The notes under the pieces were generated by a model, which was given only the letters and a program-made list of their open reading frames with translations, had not been told where the DNA came from and searched no databases. The position numbers and the translations under genes are program-made. This document shows positions 44,161 through 53,367 of a stretch of 53,367 bases of DNA, piece after piece (the first letter of the stretch is position 1; each line of letters starts with the position of its first letter). Source of the DNA: Deltaproteobacteria bacterium (GTDB lineage Bacteria > Desulfobacterota > Binatia > UBA1149 > JAJCZL01); contig JAJCZL010000001.1 in assembly GCA_029262415.1 (NCBI GenBank), positions 1-53,367 on the forward strand. The letters are read 5' to 3'.

Positions 44161-44182
44161 CCGCGCTCAACCGGCTTTTTTA
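44159..44182 (+). terminator. Intrinsic terminator after the CbpM-like gene
   Basis: AGCCG (44159-44163) and CGGCT (44172-44176) form a stem with an 8-base loop, followed directly by a T-run to 44181. The first stem base lies in the stop codon. The T-run is also the 3' coding end (Lys-Lys) of the converging carbonic-anhydrase-like gene. Confidence 0.55.
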
Positions 44183-44682
44183 TAGTTGGCGGCGAGCGCA
44201 ACGTAGCGAGCGACGGTCTCGGCCTGCCACTTGCGTTCGGCGTCGCTGACCTCGCGGACGACTTTGGCCGGTGCACCCATAACGACCATCCCCGGCGGGA
44301 CTATCGTGCGCGGTGTTACCAACGCCCGCGCTGCGACCACCGAACCCTCGCCGATTACGGCGCCGTCAAGTACGACTGCGCCGATACCGATCAGCGCGCC
44401 GGTCTTGACTGTCGCGGCGTGCAAGACAGCGCTGTGCCCGACCGTTACATCGTCTTCAATCACCGTGGGCGTACCGTCGCTGTTGACATGAAGGACGGTC
44501 AAATCCTGGACGTTGCTGCGCGCGCCTACGCGAATGCTACAAACGTCGCCGCGCAGTACGCACCCGAACCAAACCGAGGCTAACGGTCCAAGCTCGACAT
44601 CGCCGATAACGGAAGCGTCCGGAGCCACCCACGCGCTCGGGTCAACGTGGGGGTGCGTGTCGTTATACGCGTACAGGGCCAT
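44167..44682 (-). CDS. Gamma-carbonic-anhydrase-like hexapeptide-repeat protein
   Basis: 171 residues of left-handed beta-helix with hexapeptide repeats. The three metal histidines of the YrdA/Cam group are in VLHVNSD, VGHSAVLHAATV (two). The QDLTVLH and GMVVMGAPAKVVRE segments are typical. Members range from active carbonic anhydrases to proteins of unknown role. It is the only minus-strand gene in the right part of the window and converges on the CbpM-like gene with 6 bp between stops. Confidence 0.9.
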   Translation of the reverse strand: MALYAYNDTHPHVDPSAWVAPDASVIGDVELGPLASVWFGCVLRGDVCSIRVGARSNVQDLTVLHVNSDGTPTVIEDDVTVGHSAVLHAATVKTGALIGIGAVVLDGAVIGEGSVVAARALVTPRTIVPPGMVVMGAPAKVVREVSDAERKWQAETVARYVALAANYKKAG

Positions 44683-44838
44683 TAAACGCTCCGGCTACGC
44701 CGGTCTGTGCGACACGGCCAGGTCATCAGATTAGTTGTCTAGCTGAACAATTGCGAAATACCTCGGCACACCCGCTCTCAGGCCGGCCGGTTTGTGCGTA
44801 ACCGCGGTGTTTCCGGTACGCATGCGCCCGACGGACTG

Positions 44839-46339
<1,501 letters not shown>

Positions 46340-46348
46340 GGCCTGTTG

Positions 46349-47896
46349 ATGGTTGTCATCCTCGACTTTGGCAGTCAGTACACCCAGCTGATTGCACGGC
46401 GGATTCGTGAGGCCGGGGTGTACTGTGAGATCCACCCTTACAACCTCGCGCCGGAGAAGCTGCGTGCCCTGGCTCCGCAGGCGGTGATCCTTTCCGGCGG
46501 CCCGGCAAGCGTCTACGACGAGGACGCCCCGAGGCCCGACCCGTCTGTTTTTGATGTTGACGTTCCGCTGTTGGGCATCTGCTACGGGCAAGGCCTGCTG
46601 GTACTCCATCACGGCGGCGCGGTTGTGAAATCGGCACAGCACGAATACGGACGTGCCACGCTTGCGGTGGACGACCCGGGCGATCTTCTTGCGGGCTTGC
46701 CGCCCTCGGGTCTCAGCACCGTGTGGATGAGCCACGGCGATCGCATGGAGCGCTTGCCTCGGCACTGGCACGTGCTCGGCAGCAGCGACAATTCGCCCTA
46801 TGCAGCGGTCCGTAACCGCGACGGCACACGATTCGGGGTGCAGTTTCATCCAGAGGTCGTCCATAGCGAGGACGGGCGGCAGATCCTCGAGAATTTCCTG
46901 TTCAATGTAGCGAGGATCGCTCCCGACTGGACGATGGAGAACTTCGTCGAAGCTGCGTGCCGACGGATTCGCGAGCAGGTCGGCGACGGTCACGTGATCT
47001 GCGGCGTCAGCGGTGGGGTGGACTCGACGGTCACCGCCGCGTTGATCGAGAAGGCCGTGCCTGGACAGCTCACCTGCGTATTCGTGAACAACGGCGTTTT
47101 GCGCAAGAACGAAGCCGATCAGGTGCGCGCCGCGTTGCAGGACTATTTCGCCTCAGACTTCGTCTACGTTGACGCATCGACGGAGTTTTTGACCGAGCTC
47201 GACGGCGTCATCGACCCAGAAACGAAGCGCAAGATCATAGGCCGGGTGTTCATCGAGGTCTTCGAGAAAGCGGCCCACCAAGACGAACGCAAGCGCGGCA
47301 AACGCGCCGCCTTTCTCGCACAAGGAACGCTGTACCCCGACGTCATCGAGTCGGTGTCGGTGCGCGGGCCCTCGGCGACGATTAAGAGCCACCACAACGT
47401 CGGTGGCCTGCCCGAACGCATGAACCTCGAGTTGGTTGAACCGCTGCGTGAGCTTTTTAAGGACGAGGTTCGCAGCGCCGGTAAAGTGCTCGGCCTACCA
47501 GCCGATTACCTCGGCCGCCATCCGTTTCCCGGTCCCGGTCTCGCTATCCGCATCCTTGGGGCGGTTAATCAGGACGACTTGAGGATCTTGCGCGACGCTG
47601 ACGAAATCTACATCGAAGAGATCCGCAAAGCCGGCCTGTACGACGAGATCTGGCAGGCCTTCGCGGTTCTACTACCCGTCCGTACAGTCGGCGTGCAGGG
47701 CGACGATCGCACCTACGACCGCGTGATCGCGCTGCGCGCGGTAGTTAGCCAAGACGGAATGACTGCCGATTGGTACCACTATCCTCATGAGGTGCTTGCA
47801 CGGATGTCGAGCCGAATCTCCAACGAGGTCGCGGGCGTGAATCGGGTAACCTACGACATCTCCTCGAAGCCTCCGGCAACTGTTGAATGGGAGTGA
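46349..47896 (+). CDS. guaA: GMP synthase (glutamine-hydrolysing)
   Basis: 515 residues. The class I amidotransferase domain has the catalytic cysteine in GICYGQG and the HPE in VQFHPEV; the ATP pyrophosphatase P-loop is SGGVDST; the C-terminal dimerisation domain ends in NRVTYDISSKPPATVEWE. It converts XMP to GMP. ATG at 46349 is preceded by an in-frame TTG. It lies four bases upstream of dnaE. Confidence 0.96.
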   Translation: MVVILDFGSQYTQLIARRIREAGVYCEIHPYNLAPEKLRALAPQAVILSGGPASVYDEDAPRPDPSVFDVDVPLLGICYGQGLLVLHHGGAVVKSAQHEYGRATLAVDDPGDLLAGLPPSGLSTVWMSHGDRMERLPRHWHVLGSSDNSPYAAVRNRDGTRFGVQFHPEVVHSEDGRQILENFLFNVARIAPDWTMENFVEAACRRIREQVGDGHVICGVSGGVDSTVTAALIEKAVPGQLTCVFVNNGVLRKNEADQVRAALQDYFASDFVYVDASTEFLTELDGVIDPETKRKIIGRVFIEVFEKAAHQDERKRGKRAAFLAQGTLYPDVIESVSVRGPSATIKSHHNVGGLPERMNLELVEPLRELFKDEVRSAGKVLGLPADYLGRHPFPGPGLAIRILGAVNQDDLRILRDADEIYIEEIRKAGLYDEIWQAFAVLLPVRTVGVQGDDRTYDRVIALRAVVSQDGMTADWYHYPHEVLARMSSRISNEVAGVNRVTYDISSKPPATVEWE

Positions 47897-47900
47897 TGCG

Positions 47901-50900
47901 TTGAGCTACGCCCACCTTCATCTCCATACCCATTACAGCCTGCTCGATGGAGCTAACAAGATCGACGCGCTGATGAAGCGCGTCAGCTCGGCCGGGATGC
48001 CCGCCGCAGCGATGACCGACCATGGCAACATGTTCGGGACCGTCGACTTTTACCGATCCGCCGTCGCCCACGGCGTCAAGCCTATCATCGGTTGCGAAGT
48101 CTACGTCGCCCCGCGCAGCCGGACCGAACGCGGGGCATCAGTCAAGAGCGATGACTACGAACGCGCCGGCAATAACCACCTGATCTTACTTGCGCAGAAC
48201 CTCGAGGGTTATCGCAATCTCAGCCGCCTGGTATCGCAGAGCTACATCGACGGTTTCTACTACAAGCCGCGGATCGACAAGGAGATCCTGCGAGAGTTCA
48301 ACGCGGGCATCATTTGTCTGTCGGGATGTCTGGCGGGTGAGGTCGCGACGACGTTCACAAAGGGCCGTCCAGACAAGGCGCGCGAGGCGATCGAGTGGTA
48401 CTCTCGCTTGTTCGGCGACCGTTACTACCTGGAAATTCAGGACAACCACATTGAAGACCAGCGCAGGCTCAACGACTTCCTGATCCCAATGTCCAAAGAT
48501 ATGGGCATCCCGTTGGTAGCGACCAACGATTGCCACTACCTGGAGCACGAGGACCACGTCGCCCACGAAGTTCTGCTGTGTGTGCAAACCGGCAAAAGCC
48601 TGAGCGACGATACTCGCTGGCAGTTCGGAACCGATCAACTCTTCGTCAAAGATGCGTCGGCGATGATCGAGGCCTTCCCCGAGGCACCCGAGGCGATCAA
48701 GACCTCGCTCGACATCGCCGATCGCTGCGATCTCGAACTGAAATTCGGTGACTACCAGTTCCCGGTTTACACCACCGACGAAGGCTACACGCTCGAGCGC
48801 CAACTCGAGCGTGATGCAAAGGACGGTCTGGACAGGCGCATTGCGGAGGCCGGCGCTCTTGGACTGACGATCGACGAAACCACCTACCGCGATCGCGTCA
48901 CCACCGAGCTGGCGATGATCAACCAGATGGGTTTTGCCGGCTACTTCTTAATCGTCGCCGACTTTATCAACTGGGCAAAAGAGCAGGGCATCCCGGTGGG
49001 CCCCGGCCGTGGTTCGGCTGCGGGCAGCCTGGTCAGTTACGCGCTGCGCATCACCGATATCGACCCTATCCCCTACGGTCTGCTCTTCGAACGCTTCCTC
49101 AACCCCGAACGTATCTCGATGCCGGATATCGATGTCGACTTCTGCTTCGAGCGCCGCGAAGAAGTGCTCGAGTACGTTCGCGACAAATACGGGCGGGATC
49201 GGGTAGCTCACATCATCACTTTCGGCACGCTCAAGGCTAAAGCCGCGATTCGTGACGTCGGTCGCGCGCTCGACTTTACTTTCGCGGAGACCGATAGGAT
49301 GTGTAAACTGTATCCCGCCGCCAAACAGGGTCGCGACTTCCCGCTTGCACAGGCCTTGACGATGGAACCGCGCCTCGCGGCGATACGCGACTCGGGCGAA
49401 CGCGAAGCAAATCTGTTTAAATACGCGCTCAAGCTCGAGGGGCTGGCCCGACACGTCTCAAAACACGCAGCGGGAATCGTGATCTCGAACCGCCCGCTGG
49501 TCGAAGACGTTCCGCTGTTCGTCGACAAAGAAGGCACCACGATGACGCAGTTTGCGGGGCCCGAGATCGAGGCTATAGGACTGATCAAGTTCGACTTCCT
49601 CGGACTCAAGACTCTCACGCTGCTCGAAAACGCCGTGCGCATGGTCGCTGAGAATACCGGTAAGAATATCGTGCTCTCGGCCTTACCCCTTGACGACCCC
49701 GGTCCGTATTGGTTGATCAGCCGCGCCGACACCGTCGGGATCTTCCAAATGGAATCCGGTGGCATGCAAAAGCTGCTTACCCAGATCAAACCGCGCGTGT
49801 TCGAAGACCTTATCGCCGTTCTCGCGTTGTTCCGCCCGGGTCCGCTCGATAGCGGCATGGTCGAACAGTACATTAAACGCCGCGACGGCAGCGAACAGGT
49901 CGTCTACCCAGATCCGGTTCTCGGCGCGATGCTCAAAGAGACCTTCGGCGTCATCGTCTACCAAGAGCAAGTCATGCAGATCGCGCAGGTCTTTGCGGGC
50001 TACTCGCTCGGCGACGCAGATCTTCTGCGCCGCGCGATGGGTAAGAAGAAAGCATCGGAGATGGCCAAGCAGCGTGAGCGCTTCTTGAAAGGCGCCAAGG
50101 CGCTGGGCCGTGATCCAGGCGTGGCGGAGCAGATATTTCAGCAGATGGAGACCTTCGCGGCTTACGGCTTCAATAAGTCGCACTCAGCCGCGTACGCATT
50201 GGTTTCGTACCACACGGCGTATCTCAAGCACTACCACCCTTCAGAGTTCATGGCTGCGTTGCTGACCATGGAGATGGGCGACACTGATCGCACCATCAAG
50301 AACCTCGGCGACTGTGCCCGTCACGGCATCAAAATCCTGCCGCCTTCTGTCAACGAGAGTCGCGCCAATTTTACGCCGATTCCAGAAGGTATCCGCTTCG
50401 GACTGTGCGCCGTGAAGGGAGTCGGCGAAAAGGCCATCGACATCATCCTCGAAGCCCGCGAAGAAGGGCCGTTCAAGAACCTCTCGGACTTCTGTGCGCG
50501 CACGGCAGCAGGCCAGGTCAACAAGCGTATCGTCGAATGTCTGGTCAAAGCGGGCGCCTTCGACGGCATCGAACTCTCGCGTGCACGCATGCTCAGCGGA
50601 ATCGAGAGCGCCATGTCGCGGGCCCAGCGTGTGATCGAAGATCGCAAAGCAGGGCAGATGGGACTCTTCGGTGCAGCAAGCGCGAACGGCAGCAGCGAAA
50701 GCGAAGCAGAAGAAGACCTACCACGGGTTGCCGACTGGGATGACACGACCCGACTTGAATACGAGCACGAAGTCGTCGGTTTTTACATATCCGGCCATCC
50801 TCTCGACAGCTACATTCGCGACCTTGAGTTTCTGACACCAACACCGACCTCTGAACTTAGGAGCCGTATGGACCAAGAAACGGTCACTGTGGCCGGCGTT

Positions 50901-51443
50901 ACCAACTCGATTAAGCGCAAGAACAGCAAGAAAGGCGACCGTTATGCGACGTTCAATCTCGAAGACCGCGACGGCGTCGTCGAAGTAATTGCCTGGCCAA
51001 AGACCTATAAGGCTTGTGAAGAAACCCTGCTCGGGCGCACACCGGTTCTGGTTACCGGACGTCTCGAAGTAGGAGATTCAGCGGGCGCACGGATGCGTCC
51101 GGGCGGTGCAGACAACGCAGACGGCGCGACGAGTGGGCCCGACCTCACGGCGAAGTGCCAGATCATCGCCGACAAGCTCATCCCGCTGGTCCAAGCCCGC
51201 CGCGATCGCGCGATCGGGGTCACCCTCACAGTTGAATCCGGCCGGCTGGGGCCCGAGTGTATCGAAGCCCTCGAACGCACGCTTAAGCGTTTTCCCGGCT
51301 CGTGCAGGCCTTTTCTGTCGGTGGTGCGCCCCGGCGACAGCCAGACCACGATCGAGTTTCCCGGATTACGTATCGATCCCTGCGACGAGTTGTTTGTCGA
51401 AGTCGAGCGCATCCTCGGTCCCGGCACGGCTAGCCTTCGGTGA
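47901..51443 (+). CDS. dnaE: DNA polymerase III alpha subunit
   Basis: 1180 residues from TTG at 47901, which is preceded by GGGAG and gives the standard start [17 protein letters not shown]; a TTG six codons earlier lies in guaA. An N-terminal PHP domain keeps [11 protein letters not shown]. The polymerase core has [14 protein letters not shown] and the catalytic [13 protein letters not shown] helix-hairpin-helix region, an OB fold (residues ~1000-1100) and a C-terminal tail follow. Length matches DnaE1-type replicases. Its stop overlaps hflX as GTGA. Confidence 0.96.
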   Translation: MSYAHLHLHTHYSLLDGANKIDALMKRVSSAGMPAAAMTDHGNMFGTVDFYRSAVAHGVKPIIGCEVYVAPRSRTERGASVKSDDYERAGNNHLILLAQNLEGYRNLSRLVSQSYIDGFYYKPRIDKEILREFNAGIICLSGCLAGEVATTFTKGRPDKAREAIEWYSRLFGDRYYLEIQDNHIEDQRRLNDFLIPMSKDMGIPLVATNDCHYLEHEDHVAHEVLLCVQTGKSLSDDTRWQFGTDQLFVKDASAMIEAFPEAPEAIKTSLDIADRCDLELKFGDYQFPVYTTDEGYTLERQLERDAKDGLDRRIAEAGALGLTIDETTYRDRVTTELAMINQMGFAGYFLIVADFINWAKEQGIPVGPGRGSAAGSLVSYALRITDIDPIPYGLLFERFLNPERISMPDIDVDFCFERREEVLEYVRDKYGRDRVAHIITFGTLKAKAAIRDVGRALDFTFAETDRMCKLYPAAKQGRDFPLAQALTMEPRLAAIRDSGEREANLFKYALKLEGLARHVSKHAAGIVISNRPLVEDVPLFVDKEGTTMTQFAGPEIEAIGLIKFDFLGLKTLTLLENAVRMVAENTGKNIVLSALPLDDPGPYWLISRADTVGIFQMESGGMQKLLTQIKPRVFEDLIAVLALFRPGPLDSGMVEQYIKRRDGSEQVVYPDPVLGAMLKETFGVIVYQEQVMQIAQVFAGYSLGDADLLRRAMGKKKASEMAKQRERFLKGAKALGRDPGVAEQIFQQMETFAAYGFNKSHSAAYALVSYHTAYLKHYHPSEFMAALLTMEMGDTDRTIKNLGDCARHGIKILPPSVNESRANFTPIPEGIRFGLCAVKGVGEKAIDIILEAREEGPFKNLSDFCARTAAGQVNKRIVECLVKAGAFDGIELSRARMLSGIESAMSRAQRVIEDRKAGQMGLFGAASANGSSESEAEEDLPRVADWDDTTRLEYEHEVVGFYISGHPLDSYIRDLEFLTPTPTSELRSRMDQETVTVAGVTNSIKRKNSKKGDRYATFNLEDRDGVVEVIAWPKTYKACEETLLGRTPVLVTGRLEVGDSAGARMRPGGADNADGATSGPDLTAKCQIIADKLIPLVQARRDRAIGVTLTVESGRLGPECIEALERTLKRFPGSCRPFLSVVRPGDSQTTIEFPGLRIDPCDELFVEVERILGPGTASLR

Positions 51444-52705
51444 TATTGAGGGAAACCCAACCCGAGAGAGCGCTGCTTGTGTGGTCGGGCACCGATGCCC
51501 ACGCAGCCGCGGGCTCGCTCGATGAGTTGGCGCTGCTCGCCACCACAGCCGAACTCGAAGTCGTCGGGCGCGTCTCCCAGCACATCAAAAGAGCGTCGGC
51601 CGCTACCCGCGTCGGTAAAGGCAAGGTCGAGGAAATCTGCACGTTGGTCAAAGACTCATGCGCAGCAGTTGTCGTTTTCGATGATCCCTTAACCCCGGCG
51701 CAACGCCGCAATCTAGAGCGTGCCACCGACGTAAAGGTCGTTGATCGCAGCCAACTGATCCTAGATATCTTCGCGGCACGGGCACAGACGCGGGCCGGAA
51801 AACTTCAAGTAGAACTTGCGCAACTGGAGTACCTGCTGCCGCGGCTCACGCGGCACTGGACCCATTTGTCGCGCATCAGCGGCGGCGTAGGTACCCGTGG
51901 CCCCGGTGAGACCCAGCTCGAAGTCGACCGCCGGCAAGTCCGCGAGAAGATCAACAAACTGAAAAAGCGCCTACGTGAGATCGACCGCACCAGGCGTCTG
52001 AACCGCTCCGAGCGTGAAGCCGTGCCGTTCCCCGTGGTTGCACTGGTCGGCTACACCAATGCCGGTAAATCTTCGCTGATGAACGCGATGACCGGCGCCG
52101 ATCTGTACGTCGCCGATCAACTCTTCGCGACCCTCGACTCCACCGTGCGCAAGCTCGCTCTGCCCTCGGGCCAGATAGTCATGTTGGCGGACACGGTTGG
52201 GTTCGTCTCCAAGCTTCCCCACGAGCTCATCGAAGCATTTAAAGGAACACTTGAACACGTGGCCGGCGCGGATCTCATCCTCCACGTAGCCGATGCCGCA
52301 GACCCCGAGCGCGTCAGGCGCGCCCGCGTAGTTGAAGAGATCCTTGAAGAACTGGAGGCCGACACAATCCCGACGTTGCGGGTATTCAATAAATGCGACC
52401 TCGCGCTTTCCGAGCCGGTGCCCTGCGACTCCTCTTGCGTCTCGGCCCTGACCCGCGCAGGGGTAGACGAGCTTGGCGCGCGGATCGAGGAACTGCTCGG
52501 CAAGCGTGAGGAAACCATCGTTTTGAGGTTGCCTTCAGTGGAAGGACGCGTGCGCGCATGGTTATATCGAAACGCACGTGTCCTGGAAGAGGGCAGTGAC
52601 GAGGAGACCGGCGAACTACGGATCGTCGCCTCGATCGATCGGCGCGCGGCGGGGCGCCTTACGTCGATGATCGACGGTACCGCCTGTAGGTTGAGCTACC
52701 GATGA
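51440..52705 (+). CDS. hflX: Ribosome-associated GTPase HflX
   Basis: 421 residues, GTG start overlapping the dnaE stop. The N-terminal HflX domain has VGKGKVEEI and the [15 protein letters not shown] segment, then [21 protein letters not shown] and the [15 protein letters not shown] block. The G domain has [19 protein letters not shown] and NKCD. HflX splits stalled 70S ribosomes. The pgsA start overlaps the stop as ATGA. Confidence 0.95.
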   Translation: MILRETQPERALLVWSGTDAHAAAGSLDELALLATTAELEVVGRVSQHIKRASAATRVGKGKVEEICTLVKDSCAAVVVFDDPLTPAQRRNLERATDVKVVDRSQLILDIFAARAQTRAGKLQVELAQLEYLLPRLTRHWTHLSRISGGVGTRGPGETQLEVDRRQVREKINKLKKRLREIDRTRRLNRSEREAVPFPVVALVGYTNAGKSSLMNAMTGADLYVADQLFATLDSTVRKLALPSGQIVMLADTVGFVSKLPHELIEAFKGTLEHVAGADLILHVADAADPERVRRARVVEEILEELEADTIPTLRVFNKCDLALSEPVPCDSSCVSALTRAGVDELGARIEELLGKREETIVLRLPSVEGRVRAWLYRNARVLEEGSDEETGELRIVASIDRRAAGRLTSMIDGTACRLSYR

Positions 52706-53283
52706 AACCGGATCCGGCAACAGCACCGCGACTGCTGAACGTCGCAAACGCTTTGACGCTACTGCGAATCCTCGCGGTCCCTCTCTACCTAAACTTCGTT
52801 GTTGACGGACTCTACGACCTCGCATTCCTTGTCTTTCTCGCCGCCGGCGTTACCGACGCGGTTGATGGTGCGGTCGCCCGCTTGACCAACACACGCACCG
52901 AGCTCGGTGCGCACCTTGACCCACTCGCCGACAAACTATTGGTAATCAGCGCGTTTATTGCCTTTGGCATTCTCCACGAGATCCCGCTCCGCCTGATGAT
53001 CATGGTTATCACCCGCGATGCGGTGATCCTCAGTGGATTCCTGACCACCGCTGCGGTGCTCGGCACACCCATGCCGATGCGCCCTTCGATTTCGGGCAAG
53101 CTGACGACGTTTTTGCAGATTACGTCGATCGGCCTGGTGATGTTGCACCTGGCCGGTTGGTGGACGGCGCCGTCGGCTCTGCGCGAAGGATGGTTCATCG
53201 CAACCGGAATCGCGACGCTGATCTCAGGTGCCGGCTATGTCGTGGATGGGATCCGCTTTTACCAGGCGCATAGCGAAGGTTGA
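52702..53283 (+). CDS. pgsA: CDP-diacylglycerol-glycerol-3-phosphate 3-phosphatidyltransferase
   Basis: 193 residues with about five hydrophobic segments. The CDP-alcohol phosphotransferase motif D-G-x2-A-R-x8-G-x3-D-x3-D is complete ([23 protein letters not shown]), preceded by [12 protein letters not shown]. It makes phosphatidylglycerol phosphate. The length and spacing match PgsA; other CDP-alcohol transferases are possible but less likely. Confidence 0.9.
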   Translation: MKPDPATAPRLLNVANALTLLRILAVPLYLNFVVDGLYDLAFLVFLAAGVTDAVDGAVARLTNTRTELGAHLDPLADKLLVISAFIAFGILHEIPLRLMIMVITRDAVILSGFLTTAAVLGTPMPMRPSISGKLTTFLQITSIGLVMLHLAGWWTAPSALREGWFIATGIATLISGAGYVVDGIRFYQAHSEG

Positions 53284-53367
53284 GTCGCTCCACGCACCGG
53301 GATCAAGACTCAGCCTTGCAATCAACGGATTCGAACGGGGTATCACAAGGTGCGCCGGGGGCATGGT
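53284..53367. other. Non-coding end of the window
   Basis: 84 bp after pgsA. No clear hairpin or start of a further gene is visible. Confidence 0.4.

Overview
The window reads as chromosome from a high-GC, free-living, Gram-negative-type bacterium. Order in the housekeeping half (tilS-ftsH-glmM-pdxJ-nnr-tsaE-lysC-cimA, then rnc-era-der and guaB-guaA-dnaE-hflX-pgsA) recalls lineages formerly grouped as Deltaproteobacteria. A Myxococcus-type cysteine-rich repeat, a dockerin-bearing secreted protein and an F420 biosynthesis cluster fit an uncultured deltaproteobacteria-like lineage (Myxococcota, Desulfobacterota or Binatota type). This placement is inference; no 16S gene or marker search was available.

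Region 1 (1-8150, all minus strand): coenzyme F420 genes cofG-cofH-cofD-cofE, followed by a small coiled-coil gene, a membrane-anchored metallophosphoesterase, a YceI protein, biotin synthase and a PhyH-type dioxygenase. Most genes overlap or nearly touch.

Region 2 (8220-13789, minus strand): a signalling cassette. It holds a 7TM/GAF histidine kinase, an unusual protein that joins a receiver-like domain, a dead NtrC-type AAA+ domain and a degenerate histidine-kinase core, and an NtrC-family regulator. The regulator has an in-frame amber codon exactly in its Walker A motif. This is the most unusual part of the window.

Region 3 (13850-16112): a small membrane protein, lipB and a MeaB-type GTPase, then a tRNA-Met(CAT) gene.

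Region 4 (16113-25378): accessory DNA. It contains sulfoacetaldehyde acetyltransferase (xsc), a pair of diverged ~90-bp repeats around a metallo-beta-lactamase gene and a truncated amidohydrolase, insertion-sequence-like inverted repeats, a large secreted alpha/beta-hydrolase with duplicated cysteine-rich modules, a predicted secreted seven-repeat propeller/dockerin protein, and an unknown secreted protein.

Region 5 (25385-53283, nearly all plus strand): dense core genes for tRNA modification (tilS, tsaE, mnmA, mtaB), proteolysis (ftsH), cell-wall precursor and cofactor synthesis and repair (glmM, pdxJ, nnr), amino acids (lysC, cimA), sulfur transfer (cysteine desulfurase), ribosome biogenesis (rnc, era, der, hflX), chaperones (DnaJ/CbpM-like pair), purines (guaBA), replication (dnaE) and phospholipids (pgsA). 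Stop-start overlaps of the ATGA/GTGA type imply translational coupling. guaB appears to have a promoter placed so that its mRNA would be leaderless.
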